Shown piece by piece: positions 1 to 4,897 of a DNA stretch of 5,021 bases. How positions within the stretch are numbered: the stretch's first letter is position 1; each line of letters opens with the position of its first letter. The notes below the pieces were generated by a model, which ran no database searches, was not told where the DNA came from, and worked only from the letters and a program-made list of their open reading frames with translations. Origin of the DNA: Actinomycetes bacterium (lineage in GTDB: Bacteria; Actinomycetota; Actinomycetes; Actinomycetales; Microbacteriaceae). The translations under genes were made by a program, and so were the position numbers. The DNA lies in NCBI GenBank assembly GCA_030425055.1, contig JAUHVN010000219.1, positions 1 to 5,021 on the forward strand, written 5' to 3'.

Positions 1-790
1 GGCTCGCGCACGCGTTGACGAAGAGGATGCGCTGATCCGAGCCGGCGCGGCCGCGCAGGGCCGGCGCCGAGAGGCCGTTGACGAGCAGCATGTCGCCCGT
101 GCGCCCGCGCATCCGCTCGATGCCCGAGACGGTCGCGACCGCTCCGCCCGAGAGCGTCACATCCGACACGACGGCGATGAGCGGCGGTGCCGCACTCCAG
201 TCCTCGCCGTCTACGACGATCGCGCCGTAGAGCCCCGCGAAGAGCTGGTCCGCGACTCGCCCGTGGTGGTGCGGGTGGTACCAGAACACGCCCGGCGGAT
301 GATCCTCGGGCAGGGCGATCTCGTAGTCGAAGGTCTCGCCGGGGCCGATGTGGAGGAAGGGGTTGTCGCCGTTGTCCGCCGCCGAGACCACGAGGCCGTG
401 GGTGTGCAGGTTGGTCGGCTCGGCCAGGTCGTTGCGCAGCCGAACGCGCAGCAGGTCGCCGGGGCGGAGGTGGAGCGTGGGACCTGGCACTGTGCCGTTG
501 TACGCGAGCATGCGCGCCGTGGTCCCGGCGACGGCCACCTCGTGCTCGCCGACGCTCAACGTCAGGTCGAGGACGCCCCCGACCGAGTGCTGGATCTCGG
601 GCTGCGGCCACGCGGCACCGGCGGTCGCGGTGGGGTGGGCTCGCGCCGTGGAGGCGCCGCTCGGCGAAGCCGCCACGTCGGGCGTCGACGTGCATCCGGT
701 GACCGACAGTGCGAGCGCGCCGGTGCCGACGGCCACCGCGCCCACGCCGAGGACGCGCAGCACCTGCCGGCGCGACACGTCCTCGGGCAC
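1..790 (-). CDS. Multicopper oxidase, Tat-exported lipoprotein (3' part outside window)
   Basis: The first 263 residues are visible; the gene continues past base 1. The N-terminus has a twin-arginine motif SRRQVLR (residues 6-12), a hydrophobic stretch (13-30) and a lipobox VTGC with Cys33, so it is probably a Tat-exported lipoprotein on the outer face of the membrane. A cupredoxin domain follows: NGTVPGPTLHLRPGD (about 98-112), the copper-ligand motif HTHG (129-132) and WYHPHHHG (170-177), the standard type 2/type 3 copper ligands of laccase-like oxidases. A second cupredoxin domain begins near 204, with LLVNG at 235-239. The type 1 copper site lies outside the window, so substrate and subclass (CueO-like, laccase-like or nitrite-reductase-like) cannot be settled. 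The GTG start at 790 is chosen because the twin-arginine motif follows at once and GGGAAGGG lies about 9 bases upstream. Only 5 bases separate it from the preceding stop, so it is probably co-translated with the split-barrel gene. Confidence 0.9.
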   Translation of the reverse strand, partial: MPEDVSRRQVLRVLGVGAVAVGTGALALSVTGCTSTPDVAASPSGASTARAHPTATAGAAWPQPEIQHSVGGVLDLTLSVGEHEVAVAGTTARMLAYNGTVPGPTLHLRPGDLLRVRLRNDLAEPTNLHTHGLVVSAADNGDNPFLHIGPGETFDYEIALPEDHPPGVFWYHPHHHGRVADQLFAGLYGAIVVDGEDWSAAPPLIAVVSDVTLSGGAVATVSGIERMRGRTGDMLLVNGLSAPALRGRAGSDQRILFVNACAS

Positions 791-795
791 GGCCG

Positions 796-1248
796 TCAGC
801 CCTTCCCGCCCCCGAAGGTCGCGACGTAGCGCTCGGGCTCGGCGCCCCGGTCGAACCGGCGCCCCGAGATCGACGTGGGCACGATCCTGACCCAGCGGTA
901 CTTGAGCGTCGGGATCCACGGCCGGAGCGGAAGCTCATCGGCCTGGTCGATCTCGCGCTGCAGCCGCAATTGGGTCGCGGTGCCCTTGACGATCACGCTC
1001 GCCGCCGACGTCCCGTCGAACTCGTCGACCTCGAAGGCGACGTGGGGATTCGCCGCCAGGTCGTCGAGCTTCGAGCCGGGCGCGGTGCGGAACAGCAGCC
1101 GCGGCCCGTCGGCGACGTAGTTGACCGGGAAGATCTCAGGCATCCCGTCGACCGAGAGCGCGAGTCTGCCCAGTTCGCCGCGCGCGAGCAGCGCCCAGCA
1201 CGCCTCTTCGTCCAGTGCCGACACCAGGTCGACGTTCGCGGTGGCCAT
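796..1248 (-). CDS. Pyridoxamine 5'-phosphate oxidase-like FMN-binding split-barrel protein (downstream copy)
   Basis: This is a 150-residue protein, the usual size for a single split beta-barrel domain. Family signals are ECW..L..GELGRLA (15-30), PEIFPVNYV (37-45), FRTAPGSK (53-60), VAFEVDEFD (70-78), SVIVKG (84-89) and a C-terminal ISGRRF (127-132). Proteins of this family bind FMN, F420 or haem breakdown intermediates in the cytoplasm. The sequence does not show which cofactor is used here, and PLP synthesis should not be assumed. The ATG at 1248 begins just before conserved sequence and has AGGAAAGGA 7 bases upstream. The open frame extends further upstream to 2301, but that part is a shadow of other genes. 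It follows its paralogue by 32 bases and precedes the multicopper oxidase by 5 bases. Mycobacterial DosR regulons also include such split-barrel proteins (recalled, for example Rv0080), which fits the context. Confidence 0.88.
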   Translation of the reverse strand: MATANVDLVSALDEEACWALLARGELGRLALSVDGMPEIFPVNYVADGPRLLFRTAPGSKLDDLAANPHVAFEVDEFDGTSAASVIVKGTATQLRLQREIDQADELPLRPWIPTLKYRWVRIVPTSISGRRFDRGAEPERYVATFGGGKG

Positions 1249-1280
1249 CGTCTCGTCCTTTCCTCGCGCGTCGGTGCGCG

Positions 1281-1811
1281 TCACTTGTGCAGCGGCTCGA
1301 AGTGCGGGATCGGCCACGGCTTGTCGTCGTGGCGGTCGCCCGACGCGCGCGAGCGGTCGCGCCGCGGGAAGCGGCGCCCGGTGATCGCCACCGGGCTGAG
1401 CCGCACGTAGTTGTCCTTCGACGTCGGCGACGAGCTGACGAGGCCGAGGATGCCCGAGGCCTCGATGTCGGCGTCGGTGTCGAGACGCTTCGCGTCGGCC
1501 TGGACCACGACGCTCCAGTACGCGCGCGCGTCCGCGCCGTCGATCTCGAACGCGACGGCCGGATGCTGCGCCATGAGACGCAGCTTCGTGCCGGGTGCCG
1601 ACCGCAGATAGACCGCGCCGTCGTGCACGCGGTAGTCGATCGGGAACACCTCGGGCCGGCCTTCGTCGGTCGCGATCGCGAGGCGCCCCATCTCGCCGGC
1701 CTGCACGTAGCGCCAGCACTCGGACGTCGTCAACTCCTCCACGCCCAGCGCAGCAGGGCTGGGCGGTGCCGGATCGGTGCGTTTCAGATACGGATTCACA
1801 GCGGCGACCAT
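1281..1811 (-). CDS. Pyridoxamine 5'-phosphate oxidase-like FMN-binding split-barrel protein (upstream copy)
   Basis: This 176-residue protein is a paralogue of the next gene. Shared landmarks are ECWRYVQAGEMGRLA (31-45), PEVFPIDY (53-60), LRSAPGTKL (69-77), AVAFEID (85-91), SVVVQA (100-105), YVRLSP (135-140) and ITGRRF (143-148). It differs in a 22-residue Pro-rich N-terminal extension and a charged tail of about 28 residues after GRRF (RDRSRASGDR and onward). The start is firm: ATG at 1811 has a strong AAGGAGG Shine-Dalgarno sequence 9 bases upstream. It is first in a probable three-gene unit with the second split-barrel gene and the multicopper oxidase. A DosR-like box and two inverted repeats lie in the 92-base region upstream. 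Cofactor (FMN or F420) and substrate are unknown. The family assignment is secure and the specific role is not. Confidence 0.88.
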   Translation of the reverse strand: MVAAVNPYLKRTDPAPPSPAALGVEELTTSECWRYVQAGEMGRLAIATDEGRPEVFPIDYRVHDGAVYLRSAPGTKLRLMAQHPAVAFEIDGADARAYWSVVVQADAKRLDTDADIEASGILGLVSSSPTSKDNYVRLSPVAITGRRFPRRDRSRASGDRHDDKPWPIPHFEPLHK

Positions 1812-1818
1812 GGTTTCC

Positions 1819-1825
1819 CTCCTCC
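1819..1825 (-). promoter_or_regulatory. Strong Shine-Dalgarno site of the upstream split-barrel gene
   Basis: AAGGAGG lies 9 bases before the ATG at 1811, within GAAGGAGGAGGGAAACC. It is the strongest ribosome binding site in the window and fixes the start of this gene. It suggests high expression once the unit is transcribed, in contrast to the weak site before ppsA. Confidence 0.75.
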
Positions 1826-1835
1826 TTCATCGAGG

Positions 1836-1849
1836 GTCTGGAACCAGAC
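1836..1849. promoter_or_regulatory. 14-bp perfect palindrome GTCTGGAACCAGAC in the leader region
   Basis: The arms GTCTGG and CCAGAC are perfect inverted repeats around a 2-base centre. The element overlaps the possible -10 hexamer and the predicted transcription start near 1839, a classic place for a repressor operator. It could equally be a small RNA hairpin or chance. No regulator family is recognised from the sequence. Confidence 0.35.
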
Positions 1850-1851
1850 TG
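1846..1851 (-). promoter_or_regulatory. Possible -10 element for the split-barrel unit
   Basis: CAGTCT on the minus strand begins 23 bases after the DosR-like box, the same distance as GAACCT at the ppsA box. It shares A2, C5 and T6 with that hexamer. With this -10, transcription would start near 1839, leaving a leader of about 28 bases that contains the strong AAGGAGG site. Resemblance to TANNNT is poor, so this is a weak call based on spacing. Confidence 0.25.
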
Positions 1852-1873
1852 CGCCGACCGCAGCGGTCGCAGT
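1848..1873. repeat. Imperfect inverted repeat between the DosR-like box and the possible -10
   Basis: On the plus strand the outer arms are ACTGC (1848-1852) and GCAGT (1869-1873), and the inner arms GACCGC (1856-1861) and GCGGTC (1863-1868), with a 3-base bulge GCC on one side. The repeat directly abuts the DosR-like box and would fill the promoter spacer. As RNA it would form only if transcription began further upstream. It may be a second protein-binding site or a by-product of high G+C. Confidence 0.3.
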
Positions 1874-1874
1874 A

Positions 1875-1888
1875 GGGCCATTGGTCCC
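1875..1888 (-). promoter_or_regulatory. DosR-like operator box upstream of the split-barrel/multicopper oxidase unit
   Basis: The minus strand reads GGGACCAATGGCCC, which matches 11 of 14 positions of the DosR core consensus with the central A/A in place. Both half-sites (GGGAC and GGCCC) are identical to those of the box at 4878-4891; only the middle four bases differ. It lies 63 bases before the ATG at 1811 and after the end of the flavodoxin gene, so it would control the downstream three-gene unit separately from ppsA. Confidence 0.6.
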
Positions 1889-1903
1889 GCGTGCGGGCCC
1901 GGG

Positions 1904-2407
1904 TCAGGCCGAGCCTGGGGCGAGCCCCCCGCCCCAGGCTCGCGCCCTCTCCAGCTCGCCGTCCACCAGCGGCCCCTCGTACCCCGATACGAGGAAGCTC
2001 TCGCGGGCCACGGAGCGGAAGCCCCGCGCTCGCGCGGCCTTGGCGAGGCTCTTCGACGCAGCGCCCGGGAGGAGCGGCACGTCGGCGCGGGTGTCGAAGG
2101 CGGCGAAGTCGTGCGGATGCGGCTGATCGGGCAGCCCGGTGATCCACTCCCGGATGCCGAAGGACGCGTCCTTGTCGTCGGCGCCCCGCGCGACGGCGTC
2201 GCTGCGCGTCGTCGAACGCGACATCGAGAAGGCGTGGGTCGGGCCGCCGACGACGAGCAGGTCGACGTCGGTCGGCACGGTGCGGGGCGCGTCGGCGACA
2301 TCGGCGGTCGTCACCTCGGTGCCGTTCGACCTGAGCCCGTCGGCGATCGCCTCGGCGATCCTGCGGGTGTTGCCGAACATGCTCTCGTAGATGACCAGCG
2401 CGTTCAT
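1904..2407 (-). CDS. Flavodoxin-domain protein
   Basis: This 167-residue protein has a short-chain flavodoxin fold. The N-terminal beta strand MNALVIYES leads into the phosphate-binding loop ESMFGNT (8-14), which holds the FMN phosphate. DLLVVGGPTHAFSMS (49-63) forms the second FMN-contacting loop, and GY near 142-143 sits in the late beta strand. Such proteins carry electrons through FMN in the cytoplasm, or act as flavodoxin-like quinone reductases. The redox partner cannot be read from sequence. The ATG overlaps the ppsA stop as ATGA (2407-2404), and GGAGC lies about 8 bases upstream, so translation is probably coupled to ppsA. The last 11 codons are made from one arm, loop and other arm of a 12-bp perfect hairpin, giving an unusual Gly/Ala-rich end (AWGGGLAPGSA). 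This C-terminus may therefore be shaped by the RNA structure and not by protein function. Confidence 0.88.
   Translation of the reverse strand: MNALVIYESMFGNTRRIAEAIADGLRSNGTEVTTADVADAPRTVPTDVDLLVVGGPTHAFSMSRSTTRSDAVARGADDKDASFGIREWITGLPDQPHPHDFAAFDTRADVPLLPGAASKSLAKAARARGFRSVARESFLVSGYEGPLVDGELERARAWGGGLAPGSA
1911..1941 (-). terminator. Strong hairpin at the 3' end of the flavodoxin gene, possible U-tract-less terminator
   Basis: A perfect 12-bp stem (plus strand GAGCCTGGGGCG at 1911-1922 and CGCCCCAGGCTC at 1930-1941) closes a 7-base loop. It lies inside the last 11 codons of the flavodoxin gene, ending 4 bases before its stop codon. No T-run follows in the direction of transcription. Actinobacteria often have terminators without a U tract, so it may separate the ppsA-flavodoxin message from the downstream unit, or protect the 3' end of that message. 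The hairpin is plain in the sequence; its function is inferred. Confidence 0.5.
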
Positions 2408-4842
2408 GATGGTGCTCCACGCAGCGCCGGCTGCATCTCGTCGACGATGTCGATCGCCTCGGTGGGCGGCCCGGGGGAGGCCCGCTCGGCCAGCCGCATC
2501 CACAGGGCGACCACCGTGTCGGGATTCAGCGAGATCGAGCCGATGCCGGCGTCGACGAGCCACTCGGCGAAGTCGGAGTGGTCCGACGGACCTTGCCCGC
2601 AGATCCCGATGTACTTGCCGCGGCGCGTGCAGGCGTCGATCGCGAGCTTCAGGACGCCGCGGACGGCGGCATCCCGCTCGTCGAAGGCGTCGGCGACCAG
2701 CGACGAGTCGCGATCGAGCCCGAGCATCAGCTGCGTCAGATCGTTCGACCCGATCGAGAACCCGTCGAAGTGGTCGAGGAACTCGTCGGCCAGCACCGCG
2801 TTCGACGGGATCTCGCACATCATCATGACCTCGAGGCCGTTCTGCCCGCGCCGCAGTCCGTTCTCGGCGAGCAGCGCCGTCACGGCCCGCGCTTCGGCGA
2901 CGGTGCGCACGAACGGGATCATGATCTTCACGTTGTCGAGACCCATCTCGTCCCGCACGTACCGGAGCGCTTCGCACTCCATCTCGAAGCACTCACGGAA
3001 GCTCGGCGTCACGTAGCGGGATGCCCCGCGCCACCCGAGCATCGGGTTCTCCTCCTCGGGCTCGTAGCGGTGGCCGCCGAGCAGGCCGGCGTACTCGTTC
3101 GACTTGAAGTCGCTCGTGCGCACGATGACCGGCTGCGGCGCGAAGGCCGCCGCGATCGTCGCGACCCCCTCGGCGAGGCGGCGCACGAAGAAGTCACGGG
3201 GCGACGCGTACGCCGCGATGCGTTCGGCGACCGCGGAGCGCAGCGGCTCGGGCAGCTCATCCGCTTCGAGGAGAGCGCGCGGATGCACGCCGATCTGGTG
3301 CTGGATGATGAACTCCAGCCGCGCGAGGCCGACGCCCCGCTGCGGCAGCGCGGCGAACGAGAACGCCTGATCCGGCGTGCCGACGTTCAGCATGAGTGAC
3401 ACCGGGATCTCGGGCATCCGGTCGACGTGCGTCTCGGTGACCTCGACCTCGAGTCGGCCGCCGTACACGAACCCGTCGTCGCCCTCGGCGCACGACACGG
3501 TGACATCGGCGCCGTCGACGAGGTCGTGCGTCGCCGTGCCGCAGCCGACGACGGCGGGGATGCCGAGTTCGCGCGCGATGATCGCGGCGTGGCACGTGCG
3601 CCCGCCCCGGTCGGTGACGATGGCCGCGGCCTTCTTCATGATCGGCTCCCAGTCGGGGTCGGTCATGTCGGCGACCAGGACGTCGCCGTCGACGAACCGG
3701 TCCATCTCGGCGACGCTCGACAGCACCCGGACCGGTCCGGCGCCGATGCGCTGGCCGATCGCGCGCCCGGTCGCGAGGGGCTCCGCCCGCTCGGCGAGCG
3801 CGAACCGCCGGATCACCTTCGGATCCGTCCGCGACGCGACGGTCTCGGGCCGGGCCTGCACGATGTGCAGCGTGCCGTCGATCCCGTCCTTGGCCCATTC
3901 GATGTCCATCGCCCGCCCGTAGTGCGCCTCGATGATCAGCGCCTGGCGCGCGAGCTCCTCGACGTCGTCGTCGGAGATGCTGAACCGCCGTCGCTCGGCG
4001 TCGGCGACCTGCTCGATCGTGGTGCTCTCGCCGACGGCGTCGCCCGCGGCGAAGCGCATCGCGACCGCCTTCTCGCCGACGTGGCGCGCGAGGATCGCGG
4101 GCCGACCGGCGCGCAGACCCGGCTTGGACACGTAGAACTCGTCGGGGTTGACGGCGCCCTGCACGACGAGCTCGCCCAGACCGTAGGCGCTCGTGACGAA
4201 CACGACCCGGTCGAAGCCCGACTCGGTGTCGATCGTGAACATGACGCCCGAGGCGCCGACGTCCGACCGCACCATGCGCTGGACGCCGGCCGAAAGGGCG
4301 ATGTCGAACCGGTCGTAGCCGCGGTGCACGCGGTAGGCGATGGCGCGGTCGTTGTACAACGAGGCGAACACGCTGCGGATCGCGCCGAGGATGTGGTCGA
4401 TCCCCTTGATGTGCAGGTAGGTCTCCTGCTGTCCGGCGAACGACGCGTCGGGCAGGTCTTCGGCGGTCGCCGACGACCGCACGGCCCACGTGGTCGCGGA
4501 GCCGCCAAGGTCGGCCGTGAGGGTGTCGTACGCGGCGCGGATGTCGCGCTCGAGGTCCTCGGGGAAGCGCTGCCGTTCGATCCAGCCGCGCACCCGCGCG
4601 CCGGTCGCCGCGAGGGCCGCGACGTCGGACACATCGAGCCCGTCGAGCTCGGCGGCGATCCGGTCGGCCAGCCCGTCGGCGGCGAGGAACTCGCGGTAGG
4701 CGTCCGCCGTGGTGGCGAATCCCCCCGGTACCCGCACGCCGGCGTCGGTGAGACGCGACACCATCTCGCCGAGCGAGGCGTTCTTGCCGCCGACCTGGGG
4801 CAGGTCGGACATGCCGATCTCGTGGAACCAGAGCACGTTCAT
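2404..4842 (-). CDS. ppsA: Phosphoenolpyruvate synthase (pyruvate, water dikinase)
   Basis: It converts pyruvate + ATP + water to PEP + AMP + phosphate, the gluconeogenic entry step in the cytoplasm. The protein has 812 residues, close to the 792 of E. coli PpsA. Domains in order: an ATP-grasp nucleotide-binding domain (about 15-335) with VGGKNASLGEM (17-27), RSSATAEDLPDASFAGQQE (122-140) and QARPET (329-334); a mobile phosphohistidine domain with GGRTCHAAIIARELGIP, catalytic His418; and a C-terminal PEP/pyruvate TIM barrel with GVGLARLEF, VRTSDFKSNEYAGLLGG, NPMLGWRG, SNDLTQLMLGLDRD and GICGQGPSDH, catalytic Cys748. All key residues are present. GGRTCH, not GGMTSH, separates it from pyruvate phosphate dikinase. 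ATG at 4842 is preferred over an in-frame GTG at 4848: it gives the family-typical MNVLWFHEIG start, and GGGAA would be too close to the GTG. The ribosome site is weak, and the message may be leaderless. It overlaps the flavodoxin gene by ATGA. Confidence 0.97.
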   Translation of the reverse strand: MNVLWFHEIGMSDLPQVGGKNASLGEMVSRLTDAGVRVPGGFATTADAYREFLAADGLADRIAAELDGLDVSDVAALAATGARVRGWIERQRFPEDLERDIRAAYDTLTADLGGSATTWAVRSSATAEDLPDASFAGQQETYLHIKGIDHILGAIRSVFASLYNDRAIAYRVHRGYDRFDIALSAGVQRMVRSDVGASGVMFTIDTESGFDRVVFVTSAYGLGELVVQGAVNPDEFYVSKPGLRAGRPAILARHVGEKAVAMRFAAGDAVGESTTIEQVADAERRRFSISDDDVEELARQALIIEAHYGRAMDIEWAKDGIDGTLHIVQARPETVASRTDPKVIRRFALAERAEPLATGRAIGQRIGAGPVRVLSSVAEMDRFVDGDVLVADMTDPDWEPIMKKAAAIVTDRGGRTCHAAIIARELGIPAVVGCGTATHDLVDGADVTVSCAEGDDGFVYGGRLEVEVTETHVDRMPEIPVSLMLNVGTPDQAFSFAALPQRGVGLARLEFIIQHQIGVHPRALLEADELPEPLRSAVAERIAAYASPRDFFVRRLAEGVATIAAAFAPQPVIVRTSDFKSNEYAGLLGGHRYEPEEENPMLGWRGASRYVTPSFRECFEMECEALRYVRDEMGLDNVKIMIPFVRTVAEARAVTALLAENGLRRGQNGLEVMMMCEIPSNAVLADEFLDHFDGFSIGSNDLTQLMLGLDRDSSLVADAFDERDAAVRGVLKLAIDACTRRGKYIGICGQGPSDHSDFAEWLVDAGIGSISLNPDTVVALWMRLAERASPGPPTEAIDIVDEMQPALRGAPS

Positions 4843-4848
4843 GGGCAC

Positions 4849-4854
4849 AGGTTC
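4849..4854 (-). promoter_or_regulatory. Possible -10 element of the ppsA promoter
   Basis: The hexamer GAACCT lies exactly 23 bases after the DosR-like box. It fits only the loose A2/T6 part of an actinobacterial -10 (TANNNT). If it is used, transcription would begin at or next to the ATG at 4842, giving a leaderless message. The case rests mainly on the identical spacing seen at the other box, so the call is weak. Confidence 0.25.
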
Positions 4855-4877
4855 CCGCGCCGCGGCGTCGGCGGACA

Positions 4878-4891
4878 GGGCCGAACGTCCC
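4878..4891 (-). promoter_or_regulatory. DosR-like operator box upstream of ppsA
   Basis: On the minus strand this reads GGGACGTTCGGCCC, which matches the known DosR core consensus GGGACTWWAGTCCC at 11 of 14 positions, including the GGGAC half-site and the central T/T. It has the same pattern, GGGAC-N4-GGCCC, as the box at 1875-1888. Its centre is about 42 bases upstream of the ppsA ATG. It sits in the gap between a DosR-like regulator gene and ppsA. Binding is inferred from the motif and context. Confidence 0.6.
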
Positions 4892-4897
4892 GTCGGG

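Noticed and set aside
1265..1280. Small inverted repeat CGCGC-N6-GCGCG between the two split-barrel genes
   Set aside because: A 5-bp G/C-only stem in a 32-base gap is expected by chance here. It is too weak to call a terminator or attenuator.
1249..2301. An upstream extension of the downstream split-barrel gene, open to 2301 in the same frame
   Set aside because: The extension runs through the upstream paralogue and the flavodoxin gene in a different frame and reads as Arg/Pro-rich nonsense. ATG at 1248 has its own ribosome site and gives the family's normal length.
2580..2592. Inverted repeat GGTCC-GAC-GGACC resembling a DosR half-site pair
   Set aside because: It is inside the conserved GQGPSDH catalytic region of ppsA, lacks the GGG edges and the 14-bp length of the two intergenic boxes, and is explained by coding constraint.
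3727..3740. Perfect 14-bp palindrome CCGGACCGGTCCGG
   Set aside because: It lies inside ppsA coding sequence (GPVRV region) with normal codons and no promoter context. Such palindromes arise easily at this base composition.
4843..4848. GTG at 4848 as the ppsA start (2 residues longer)
   Set aside because: The only Shine-Dalgarno-like bases (GGGAA) lie 3 bases before it, which is too close, and PpsA proteins typically begin right before VLWF. It cannot be fully excluded.
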